Source of the DNA: a bacterium
Lineage (GTDB): Bacteria; Lindowbacteria; 2-12-FULL-62-27
Direction of reading: 5' to 3'
Length of the DNA stretch: 20,260 bases
NCBI GenBank assembly: GCA_016202645.1
Contig: JACQOF010000132.1
Coordinates: 1 to 20,260, forward strand
A model generated the notes under the pieces. That model ran no database searches. It had not been told where the DNA came from and saw only the letters and a list, made by a program, of their open reading frames with translations. Numbering within the stretch: the first letter of the stretch is position 1; each line of letters starts with the position of its first letter. The position numbers and the translations under genes were made by a program. Of the stretch, positions 7,449 to 13,856 are shown piece after piece.

Positions 7449-8420
7449 ATGGAGACGAAATTGCAGACCAAACTCCATGTCATACGGGAAACCGCCGTGG
7501 AGGCCGTACCCATCGAGCGTCTGCCTGAACTGATCACGGCAGGCGAGACGGTCTGGCTGGACGTTCTGGGGAAGGACCAGGCGGAATTCGCGTCGTTGGT
7601 CGAGCCTTTCGGGTTTCATCCCCTGTCCCTCGAAGACGCGATGGAGGCGGTTCTCCGCCCGAAGGTCGAGACGTTTTTGAATTATGTTTTCATCGCCGTG
7701 CGCGCGATCAACCACGAAGCCGGCGCCAGGCCGCACGACACCATCGGCCTGAAACTCTTTCTCGGCGAACGCTTTCTCGTGTCCGTCCACCGCCGGCCCA
7801 TCTCCAGCATCGCCACCGTACAGGCGCGACTGCCGCAGCTGCTCAGGCGAAGTTCCCACCCGTCCATTATTCTCGCGGACATGTGCTCGGATGTCATCGA
7901 TTATTTTGATCCGGTCGTGAGGAACCTCGAAGACCGCATCGAGGAACTCGAGGAGGCGTCCTTTCAGAATCCGTCGGTCTCTGCCGGCGAGGCGCTTCTG
8001 GCGGCCCAGCGGGAGGTTCTGCTTCTGCGGCGGGCGGCGGTCCCCGTCCGGGATCTTCTTCACACAGTTCTCGACCGCGCCGATCCCCTGATCACGGCTG
8101 AATCGCGCGTGCATCTCCGGGACGCGCTCGACGAAATCACCCGGATCACCGACTGGCTCAACATCCTTCGCGATCTCTCCACCGGCGCCCTCACCATGTA
8201 CCAAGCCGCCCTCGACAATCAGACCAACGCCATCATGAAATTCCTGTCCATCGCCGCCACCCTGGCATTGCCCCTCAACGTCATCGTCGGATTCTACGGC
8301 ATGAACGTCGCGAACCTTCCCGCCGCCAGAGAAACCTGGGCGGTCTTCATGGTCGTCGGCATCATGGCCTCCGTCCTTCTGTCCCTGCTTCTGGTCTTCC
8401 GGAGAAAACGCTGGATTTAG
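7449..8420 (+). CDS. corA: CorA-family Mg2+/divalent metal transporter
   Basis: Inner-membrane channel of 323 residues, normal for CorA. A long soluble N-terminal region with acidic helices is followed by two C-terminal transmembrane helices. The diagnostic YGMN motif (GMN at about 284-286) ends the first helix and the protein finishes with a basic FRRKRWI tail. The ATG at 7449 is chosen because homology-like sequence (METKLQTKLHVI...) begins there; the frame extends upstream to 7287 only through the control region. There is no Shine-Dalgarno sequence. It is the only plus-strand gene in the window, divergent from the nxr operon and ending 6 bases from the convergent σ54-activator gene. It probably carries Mg2+, but the family also includes Ni/Co/Zn transporters. 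Confidence 0.93.
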   Translation: METKLQTKLHVIRETAVEAVPIERLPELITAGETVWLDVLGKDQAEFASLVEPFGFHPLSLEDAMEAVLRPKVETFLNYVFIAVRAINHEAGARPHDTIGLKLFLGERFLVSVHRRPISSIATVQARLPQLLRRSSHPSIILADMCSDVIDYFDPVVRNLEDRIEELEEASFQNPSVSAGEALLAAQREVLLLRRAAVPVRDLLHTVLDRADPLITAESRVHLRDALDEITRITDWLNILRDLSTGALTMYQAALDNQTNAIMKFLSIAATLALPLNVIVGFYGMNVANLPAARETWAVFMVVGIMASVLLSLLLVFRRKRWI

Positions 8421-8426
8421 GCCGGG

Positions 8427-9914
8427 CTAGGACGCGGGGATGTTCAGTTCCTTCAACAACCTCGACAAATATGTCCGTTGAATTTCCAGAATTTTCGCGG
8501 CGGCGGTCTGGTTCCCGCCGGTCTGCGCGAGACTCTTGATGATGTAGTCCCGCTTGAAGCGGTGCTGGGCCTCCTTGAACGAAACGATACGGTCGTCTGA
8601 AAGTTCTTTCATCTGCGTCAGCGATAAATGTTTGAATTCGATCTTGTCCGTCGTGCACAGCACCACCGCTCGCTCGATGGCGTTCTGAAGTTCCCGTATG
8701 TTGCCGGGCCAGGAATAGTCCTGGAGCAGTTTCGAAGCGCGCTCCGAAAATCCGTGGATCTTCTTCTGCATCTGCCGCGTATATATCTTCAGGAAAAAAT
8801 CCGCCAGGACCGGAATGTCCGTTTTGCGCGCACGGAGCGGCGGTATCTGAAGCGGGACGACGTTGAGACGATAATAGAGGTCCTCCCGGAACCGCTTTTC
8901 CCGGATCTCCTCATCGAGCCGCTTGTTCGTCGCCGCGATCACCCGCACATTCACCTCGATCGGCTCCGCGCCACCCAGACGCTCCAGAACCCGCTCCTGC
9001 AAAACCCGGAGAAACTTCACCTGAAGCGACATCGGCAGTTCCGCAACTTCGTCAAGAAAGAGCGTGCCGCCGTCCGCCAGCTCAACTTTTCCCAGTTTCC
9101 GACCGGCGGCGCCGGTGAAGGCGCCTTTTTCGTAGCCGAAGAGTTCCGCCTCCAGAAGCGTTTCGGGGATGGCGCCGCAGTTGATCGCGAGGAACGGACC
9201 CGACGCGCGCGGACTTTCGTTGTGGATCGCCTGCGCCAGAAGCTCCTTGCCGGTGCCGCTCTCGCCGAGAATGAGAACGGTCGAATTGGTCTTCGCGACC
9301 ATCCGCCCCGTCTCGATGATCTGCTCCACGACGGGATCTTGCGACTGGATGTCCTTGAAGGAATACCGCGCCGATAAGGCCGATTTCAAGTTCCGGTTCT
9401 GCTCGAAAATCCGCTCGTACAAACGCGCCTTGTCGATCGCCAGCGCCGCCTGATTCGCGAAAACTTCGAGAATCTCCACGTCCTCGCGGCTGAACTGGAT
9501 TTCCGCCGAAGAATGGATCACCTCCAAAACACCCACCGTGCGGCCTTTCACCTTCAGCGGAATCGCCGCCATCGACTCATGCTGTTCCTCCAGCTCGTCC
9601 GCGATTTTTTTGTAAAACCGCGGATCCTTCGACGTGTCCGGCACCACCACGGTCTCGCCGTTCTTCGCAACCCAGCCCGCAATCCCCTTCCCCAACGGCA
9701 GTGTATACTTCTTGACCTCCTTTGCCCCAGGGCCGGTCGCCGAGACAAACTTCAAATTCTTCCCGGAATCGTCGATCAACAAAATCGCCCCCGCCTCAGC
9801 CGACACGATCTCCGACGCCGATGTGAGCACACGGTCCAGCACTTCGGCAAATCCCGTCTCGCTGTTGACCAGCGCAAGTGTCTCAAATAGTTTCTTGAAT
9901 TTTTCCTGATCCAT
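8427..9914 (-). CDS. σ54-dependent transcriptional activator with N-terminal GAF sensor (NtrC/NifA-like)
   Basis: Cytoplasmic regulator of 495 residues. A GAF domain (about 20-165) replaces the usual receiver, so it should sense a small ligand or redox state rather than phosphorylation. The AAA+ domain follows: Walker A GESGTGKE at 217-224, the σ54-contacting GAFTGA loop at 264-269, Walker B GGTLFLDEV at 282-290, then the sensor segments and the SWPGNIRELQN signature. The C terminus is a Fis-type helix-turn-helix (TGGNQTAAAKILEIQRTYLSRLL). Its target genes are unknown, and I found no convincing -24/-12 promoter in the window. It stands alone with a good σ70-type promoter immediately upstream and converges on corA. 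An NtrC, FhlA or NorR type would fit equally well, though no NorR-specific feature was recognised. Confidence 0.95.
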   Translation of the reverse strand: MDQEKFKKLFETLALVNSETGFAEVLDRVLTSASEIVSAEAGAILLIDDSGKNLKFVSATGPGAKEVKKYTLPLGKGIAGWVAKNGETVVVPDTSKDPRFYKKIADELEEQHESMAAIPLKVKGRTVGVLEVIHSSAEIQFSREDVEILEVFANQAALAIDKARLYERIFEQNRNLKSALSARYSFKDIQSQDPVVEQIIETGRMVAKTNSTVLILGESGTGKELLAQAIHNESPRASGPFLAINCGAIPETLLEAELFGYEKGAFTGAAGRKLGKVELADGGTLFLDEVAELPMSLQVKFLRVLQERVLERLGGAEPIEVNVRVIAATNKRLDEEIREKRFREDLYYRLNVVPLQIPPLRARKTDIPVLADFFLKIYTRQMQKKIHGFSERASKLLQDYSWPGNIRELQNAIERAVVLCTTDKIEFKHLSLTQMKELSDDRIVSFKEAQHRFKRDYIIKSLAQTGGNQTAAAKILEIQRTYLSRLLKELNIPAS

Positions 9915-9927
9915 ACAGGTTCAACGG

Positions 9928-9956
9928 AGGATACAGCAAGATTTGTATCGAGTCAA
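9928..9956 (-). promoter_or_regulatory. σ70-type promoter of the σ54-activator gene
   Basis: TTGACT (9951-9956), exactly 17 bases, then TATCCT (9928-9933) on the minus strand, 13 bases before ATG 9914. Transcription would start about 6 bases before the ATG, leaving almost no leader and no room for a Shine-Dalgarno site. Confidence 0.6.
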
Positions 9957-10011
9957 CTTGTGTATACCTTTAAAGGGTGAGGCAGGATATTTCTATACGC
10001 TAAAGTGATCC

Positions 10012-10362
10012 CTAAATGGGAATTCGCCGGATGGTCACTGTGCGGATGTAGTCATGGAGAAGTTTCTTCTGGATCGGAGTGATGGAGACAAATTGAAGAC
10101 CCATGATGGTAGTGTCGCGCCAGCGCACGACAACCTTCGTGTTCACGATCTTGCCGTTCATTCGAAACTTGAGGCGGCAATCGCCGCCCTCGTCAATGTC
10201 CGTCAGATTTTCGTGCGCGAACGCGCATCCGACCAGACTGATGTTCACGATATATCCGACGTAATACTTCTTCTTGTATCGAACTTCCGTCCGGAAAAAC
10301 GCGATCGCCCGGACCGCCCGCCGACGATCCTTTGCGCCGCCCGATTTCTGCGTTGTGGCCAT
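10012..10362 (-). CDS. Single-domain PilZ protein, probable c-di-GMP receptor
   Basis: Soluble protein of 116 residues, nearly all PilZ domain. Both c-di-GMP-binding elements are present: RRAVR (R14-x3-R18) near the N terminus and NISLVG (N40-x-S-x2-G45), the (D/N)xSxxG motif that starts the beta barrel. Such stand-alone PilZ proteins act as adaptors that change motility, secretion or a partner enzyme when c-di-GMP rises. No partner is encoded beside it: the gene lies 97 bases upstream (in minus-strand sense) of the σ54 activator and 49 bases after nupC, so it is probably its own transcript. The ATG at 10362 has no Shine-Dalgarno sequence but has a promoter-like -10 box 9 bases away. Confidence 0.9.
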   Translation of the reverse strand: MATTQKSGGAKDRRRAVRAIAFFRTEVRYKKKYYVGYIVNISLVGCAFAHENLTDIDEGGDCRLKFRMNGKIVNTKVVVRWRDTTIMGLQFVSITPIQKKLLHDYIRTVTIRRIPI

Positions 10363-10371
10363 GTTGGGTCA

Positions 10372-10400
10372 AGAGTACCGGAGAAGATTCATAAAATCAA
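10372..10400 (-). promoter_or_regulatory. Candidate promoter of the PilZ gene
   Basis: TTGATT (10395-10400), 17 bases, then TACTCT (10372-10377) on the minus strand. The -10 box ends 9 bases from ATG 10362, implying a leaderless or nearly leaderless transcript. Confidence 0.42.
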
Positions 10401-10411
10401 GAAAAATTCTC

Positions 10412-11671
10412 TCAGACCAGGATTCCCGCGACGGTGGCGGTCATGAAGGAGGCCAGGGTGCCGCCCCACCACGCCTTCATGCCGAGGCGCGCCAAGTCCT
10501 GCTTGCGGCCCGGCGCCAGCGCGCCTATGCCGCCGATCTGGATGCCGATGGAAAGAAAATTCGAGAATCCGCAGAGGGCGTACGTCGCAATCACGACGGA
10601 CCGCGGGTCCAGGACGCCCGGATTGGCTTTCAAGTATTCAGCCATGTGCAGATACGCGACGAATTCGTTTAGAACGGTCTTTTCGCCCATGAACTGCCCG
10701 ATGATCTGGCAGTCCTTCCAGGGCGTCCCCATGACCCACGCCAGAGGCGAGAAAATAAGCCCGCAAATCTTCTCGATGGTCATCCCCGCCACGCCGAACT
10801 GGCCGAAGGTCCACCCAACGCAGGCATTCGCCATGGCCAGGAGCGCCATGAAGGCCACCAGCATGGTGCCGACGTTGAGCGCGAGCTGTAAACCCGTTGA
10901 TGCGCCGTTGGCCGCCGCTTCGATCACGTTGATGCTCGGATCCTTGTAGGCGATCTCCAGAGTCCCGAGAGTTTTCGGGTGGGAGGTCTCCGGGATCATG
11001 ACCTTCGCGATGACGATGGTCGCGGGCGCCGACATGACGCTCGCCGCAAGCAGGTGGCCGGCGATGTCGGGGAAATAGGCGTTCAGCATCCCGACGTAGG
11101 CCGCCATGACGCCGCCCGCCACGGTCGCCATCCCGCCGATCATGACGCACAAAAGTTCCGACTCGGTCATGTCATCGATGTAGGGCTTGATCAGAAGCGG
11201 TGCCTCCGTCTGGCCCACAAAAATGTTGGCGGAAACCGACAGCGTCTCGGCGCCGGACGTTCCCATGAACCGGCGCATCACCCGGGCGAACATCAGCACC
11301 ACCCACTGCATGACACCCAAATAATAGAGAACGGAAATCAGGGAAGAGAAAAAAATAATCGTGGTCAGCACCTGAAAGGCGAAGAAAAATCCAATCGACC
11401 CCGGCGCACCCGGCGGAATGGCCAGGGCATTGAAGACGAACTTGGCGCCCTCGGTCTGGAAGGAGAGGATGTTCATGATGAGCTGGTTCATCCTGTCGAA
11501 GAACCATCGACCCGGCGGGGTCTTGAGAACCACAAAAGCGAAAACGAATTGAAGCGCCAGTCCCCAGAGGACGGGACGCCATTTGACGCCGCTCCGGCTC
11601 TTGCAGAATATCCACCCCAGAAACACCATGATCAACGTGCCGAACAGACTGACAATCCCGTGAATCTCCAA
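10412..11671 (-). CDS. nupC: NupC-type concentrative nucleoside transporter (CNT family)
   Basis: Inner-membrane nucleoside/cation symporter of 419 residues with about ten hydrophobic segments. CNT signatures are clear: NIFVGQTEAPLLIKPY for substrate and ion binding, NEFVAYLHM, and the C-terminal YALCGFSNFLSIGIQIGG. I chose TTG 11671 (MEIHGIVSLFG) because a strong GGAGGT lies 5 bases before it and the hydrophobic protein starts there. The longer ATG frame from 11797 would cover the end of the protease-like gene. Only one base separates the upstream stop codon from the TTG, so the Shine-Dalgarno sequence is inside the upstream gene and the two are coupled. It probably takes up nucleosides for salvage. 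The specific substrate is unknown. Confidence 0.93.
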   Translation of the reverse strand: MEIHGIVSLFGTLIMVFLGWIFCKSRSGVKWRPVLWGLALQFVFAFVVLKTPPGRWFFDRMNQLIMNILSFQTEGAKFVFNALAIPPGAPGSIGFFFAFQVLTTIIFFSSLISVLYYLGVMQWVVLMFARVMRRFMGTSGAETLSVSANIFVGQTEAPLLIKPYIDDMTESELLCVMIGGMATVAGGVMAAYVGMLNAYFPDIAGHLLAASVMSAPATIVIAKVMIPETSHPKTLGTLEIAYKDPSINVIEAAANGASTGLQLALNVGTMLVAFMALLAMANACVGWTFGQFGVAGMTIEKICGLIFSPLAWVMGTPWKDCQIIGQFMGEKTVLNEFVAYLHMAEYLKANPGVLDPRSVVIATYALCGFSNFLSIGIQIGGIGALAPGRKQDLARLGMKAWWGGTLASFMTATVAGILV

Positions 11672-11672
11672 G

Positions 11673-12092
11673 TCACACCTCCCCTGGCCGTATTTTTGAA
11701 AAGGCGCTGGTTTTGCCGTCCATGCACACCCGAAATCGATCCAATCCCTGAAACCGGCCAAGCAGGGGCGGGACGGCGTCATTCGAAGAGAATACAACGG
11801 ACATGCTGAATTCAGTGGATCCGATCCTGCAGGAGAGGGGTTTTTCGCAAAAATGTCCAGCCGCCGATCCGCCGACGCCGTGGGATTTTATCGGCCGACA
11901 ATCTTTATTCAGGGATATTCCCAGCTCACGGCCCACCTTGCCGGGCAGATAGGTAAAATCCGCCCCACTGTCAACGATCACGTCAATGTCCAGCCAGAAG
12001 CCTTTGATGGATTTGACGCCCAGGATTGCAACTGGCAAACCCTTGGAACCGCGGCCTTTTTTTGAATAAGGCAGATAAGGAAAGGAGGCCAT
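11673..12092 (-). CDS. Retropepsin-like aspartyl protease family protein
   Basis: Small protein of 139 residues from ATG 12092. The segment DVIVDSGADFTYLP carries the D-S-G-A catalytic triad of retropepsin-like aspartic peptidases, with a glycine-rich flap-like GVGGSA further on. The C-terminal PPLLGRFQGLDRFRVCMDG is the usual 'LLGR-F-DRF' ending of bacterial members. One such half-site domain would act as a homodimer. There is no signal peptide, so it is probably cytoplasmic and its substrate is unknown. The ATG shares its A with the stop codon of the 65-residue gene before it (TGATG), and its stop is one base from the nupC start, so it is the middle of a coupled three-gene chain. Whether it is an active protease cannot be told from the sequence. 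Confidence 0.8.
   Translation of the reverse strand: MASFPYLPYSKKGRGSKGLPVAILGVKSIKGFWLDIDVIVDSGADFTYLPGKVGRELGISLNKDCRPIKSHGVGGSAAGHFCEKPLSCRIGSTEFSMSVVFSSNDAVPPLLGRFQGLDRFRVCMDGKTSAFSKIRPGEV
11677..11682 (-). promoter_or_regulatory. Shine-Dalgarno site deciding the nupC TTG start
   Basis: GGAGGT on the minus strand, 5 bases before TTG 11671 and within the last codons of the upstream gene. It justifies a non-ATG start. Confidence 0.75.
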
Positions 12093-12289
12093 CAACGGCA
12101 AATGAGAATCCACGTGCCCGAAGATTCGAAAGACAAATGGGGTGTCTTGCCTTCCTTGACCATTTTCCCGCACATCTTGTGAATCTCCAGCCAGGAATTT
12201 TTGCACACCAACCGTTGGCCGTCATAAAGGCGGTATGTAATGGCAGCCCTGCGTTTATTGGCGGCGGGTGAACATTTTTTCTTTTTCAC
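12092..12289 (-). CDS. Small unassigned basic protein (65 residues)
   Basis: Not recognised. The GTG at 12289 is chosen because a near-consensus promoter ends 6 bases before it; the frame continues upstream only through that promoter. The protein begins MKKKKCS, is rich in Lys/Arg with three further Cys residues, and contains ITYRLYDGQRLVCKNSWLEI. It has no membrane segment. The stop overlaps the start of the retropepsin-like gene (TGATG), which implies co-translation and perhaps a physical partner, substrate or regulator of that protein. The overlap with a real gene downstream and the strong promoter are the evidence that it is expressed. A chance frame is possible. Confidence 0.62.
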   Translation of the reverse strand: MKKKKCSPAANKRRAAITYRLYDGQRLVCKNSWLEIHKMCGKMVKEGKTPHLSFESSGTWILICR

Positions 12290-12295
12290 AGGACA

Positions 12296-12324
12296 AGTAT
12301 AGGGCCAGACAAAAAATCTGTCAA
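12296..12324 (-). promoter_or_regulatory. Near-consensus σ70 promoter of the small gene-protease-nupC chain
   Basis: TTGACA (12319-12324, 6/6), exactly 17 bases, TATACT (12296-12301, 5/6) on the minus strand. Only 6 bases lie between the -10 box and GTG 12289, so transcription should begin at or next to the start codon. It is the best promoter match in the window. Confidence 0.75.
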
Positions 12325-12354
12325 GAATGGCGGGGCGTGGTGCCGAATGGGAAT

Positions 12355-12421
12355 GTGTCGGTGTCGGGGTGTCGGGGGTCATTCTTGGTGTCGGTGTCGG
12401 TGTCGGGGGTCATTCTTTGTC
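12355..12421. repeat. GTGTCG hexamer repeats interleaved with GGGGGTCATTCTT units
   Basis: Runs of GTGTCG (at 12355, 12361, 12369, 12388, 12394 and 12400) alternate with GGGGGTCATTCTT at 12374-12386 and GGGGGTCATTCTTT at 12405-12418. A third copy begins the inverted repeat at 12422. The whole 12290-12516 interval holds no gene beyond the promoter at its left end. Confidence 0.85.
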
Positions 12422-12483
12422 GGGGGTCATTCTTTAACAAATGTAACAGACTCCAATGTTATGATTGTTAAAGAATGACCCCC
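12422..12483. repeat. Long inverted repeat, REP/MITE-like palindrome
   Basis: GGGGGTCATTCTTTAACAA (12422-12440) is perfectly complementary to TTGTTAAAGAATGACCCCC (12465-12483), a 19-bp stem with a 24-base loop that itself holds TAACA/TGTTA. No U run follows on either strand, so it is not a classical terminator. It lies 33 bases past the stop of the copper lipoprotein gene. The sequence type recalls dispersed REP-like palindromes, but no transposase is nearby. Confidence 0.85.
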
Positions 12484-12516
12484 TGTCCCCCTGTCTCCCC
12501 TTTAATAAATTTAGAC

Positions 12517-13350
12517 TTACCAGAGAAAATTCAGGCGATGGGATTCGGCGGAAACGACCAGCTTGGGCGGGGTGCCCGGCAGGGACCGGTCGTCAGATTG
12601 GATGTCCCGGGGGGCGTTCAGGCTTTCGTGCCAGGTTCGGACGGTATACGTTCCCGGGGCGACGCCTTCAATGCGGGATGTTCCCATTGTGTCGGTGACG
12701 GCCGCGTAAGGATTATCGGTCACGACCAGGTAGGCGGTCATCCAGTAGTGAACGTCGCAAACAATTTTTGCGATCCCGGACTTCTCGATTTGCAGGGTCA
12801 GCTCCTTGACCGACGCGGGCTGGGCCCTGGACTGGCGGCGGAAGAGCCCCGCCACGGGCGAGATCGAAATTGTATGCAGAATGCCATCACTGTTGAATAC
12901 ACGGACGGGACGGCCGGGGCGGGCCAGGCCCACATGCGGAATGAACCGGCAGGCTTTCTGGTCCAGAGGCGCGGCGTGAAATTCTGAGGGGGCGGGGACG
13001 GGAACTGACGGGATGAGTTCCACGAAGACATGGGCCAGTTCACCCTTCGGGCCGACCACCAGGGATTCGTCCTCAATCTGGCCGCCGCAGACATGCGCGT
13101 CGGTCGTGACTCGCGAGGGCGGCTTGGCACGAAGGGTTCCGGCGTACACGGCGGTAATTTCGACGCGGGACGCGGGTGCGGCGGATGCATTGGACTGCGG
13201 AGCCGGAGGCGGACGATGGTCGACGCTGGCGGGGGATCCGCAGGCGGTGAGGACAGACATGCCGAAAACAACGAGTGCAGAGGGCGTCACCCCCCTCCCG
13301 ACCTCCCCCTCAGGGGGGGAGGAGGGAAGAGGATGACAAAATCGGAACAC
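12517..13350 (-). CDS. Cupredoxin-like lipoprotein with a probable type-1 copper site
   Basis: Exported protein (277 residues from GTG 13350) with a hydrophobic stretch ending in lipobox LTAC. The ligand pattern of a type-1 copper site is visible: His in NSDGILHTISI, then C-D-V-H-Y-W-M (Cys-x2-His-x2-Met). The segment that follows, PYAAVTDTMG to APGTYTVRTWHE, looks like a small carboxypeptidase-regulatory/CNA-B-type beta domain, a combination I recall from periplasmic proteins annotated as plastocyanin- or methylamine-utilisation-like. It may carry electrons or bind copper. The GTG overlaps the upstream stop (TAGTG). However, the first 20 codons translate a G/C-rich palindrome, so GTG 13290 (257 residues) or a lost ancestral start is possible. 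It is the last gene of the GldG-type operon. Confidence 0.8.
   Translation of the reverse strand: MFRFCHPLPSSPPEGEVGRGVTPSALVVFGMSVLTACGSPASVDHRPPPAPQSNASAAPASRVEITAVYAGTLRAKPPSRVTTDAHVCGGQIEDESLVVGPKGELAHVFVELIPSVPVPAPSEFHAAPLDQKACRFIPHVGLARPGRPVRVFNSDGILHTISISPVAGLFRRQSRAQPASVKELTLQIEKSGIAKIVCDVHYWMTAYLVVTDNPYAAVTDTMGTSRIEGVAPGTYTVRTWHESLNAPRDIQSDDRSLPGTPPKLVVSAESHRLNFLW
13302..13322. repeat. GC-rich hairpin at the 5' end of the copper lipoprotein gene
   Basis: CCTCCCCC (13302-13309) pairs with GGGGGAGG (13315-13322) across a 5-base loop, with further partial C/G pairing outside. It resembles dispersed intergenic palindromes whose translation reads PPEGE-type peptides, and it makes the start of the overlapping gene uncertain. 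Confidence 0.6.
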
Positions 13351-13856
13351 TACCGGCCTGATTCGAGCAGTTGCCGGACTGTAAAGGGATTGAAATCCCG
13401 CACGGCGCGGACGGATGGGTTGCCGGACTGACGCATGTAGGTCAGGAGTCCATCCGGGGCGCGTTTGCCGGCGAAGAGCGCGATGCCGGATGTATCATTC
13501 AAGGAAATCCGGACGGCGGCGGTTTCTTCAAGATCGAACAGCGAATATTTTCCGGGAGAATCGGTCACCACGTAAATGGAGGTCAGACCGCCGAGCATTT
13601 CCAGAAACTGCGAGACAACACCAGTGTCTGCTGGAATCTCACCCGTGTCCGTCGCCACCGACCAGCCGATAAGTTCGCGCCGGAGCCGGACAGATTTTCC
13701 GCCGGGGTCAGCGACCGAGATCAGCGAGATGTTGTCCGGCGAGACGGAGATCCAGGCGGCGGGGGGAGGCGTGGAGGGCAGACGGCCGCCAATGACATAC
13801 AGCGCCAGAAGCCCCGCGGCGAGGGCCGTCCAGATCGCCAAGGTCCGGGGGCTCAC
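13350..13856 (-). CDS. DUF4340-type membrane-anchored protein of the GldG operon
   Basis: A 168-residue protein with one N-terminal transmembrane helix (LAIWTALAAGLLALYVIGG) and a periplasmic domain. GTG 13856 is chosen because it forms a GTGA overlap with the GldG-family stop; the frame runs on to 13877 inside that gene. The domain pattern (a conserved W-x-V repeat such as GWSVATDTGEIPADTGVVSQFLEML, then SLNDTSG and a final RDFNPFTVRQLL) is that of DUF4340 proteins, which commonly follow gldG-like genes. These proteins usually have several repeats and are longer, so this is a short one-repeat version. Its function is unknown. Co-encoding suggests a partner of the ABC complex. Confidence 0.75.
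   Translation of the reverse strand: MSPRTLAIWTALAAGLLALYVIGGRLPSTPPPAAWISVSPDNISLISVADPGGKSVRLRRELIGWSVATDTGEIPADTGVVSQFLEMLGGLTSIYVVTDSPGKYSLFDLEETAAVRISLNDTSGIALFAGKRAPDGLLTYMRQSGNPSVRAVRDFNPFTVRQLLESGR

Noticed and set aside
8421-8426. Bidirectional terminator between convergent corA and the σ54 activator
   Set aside because: Only 6 bases separate the stops and no hairpin with T run is present around them.
12268-12471. Plus-strand 67-codon frame through the promoter and repeats
   Set aside because: Its sequence comes mostly from GTGTCG repeats (VSVSG pattern) and lies antisense to a promoter.
12422-12483. Rho-independent terminator for the copper lipoprotein operon
   Set aside because: The hairpin is strong but has no following U run on either strand; a repeat element explains it better.
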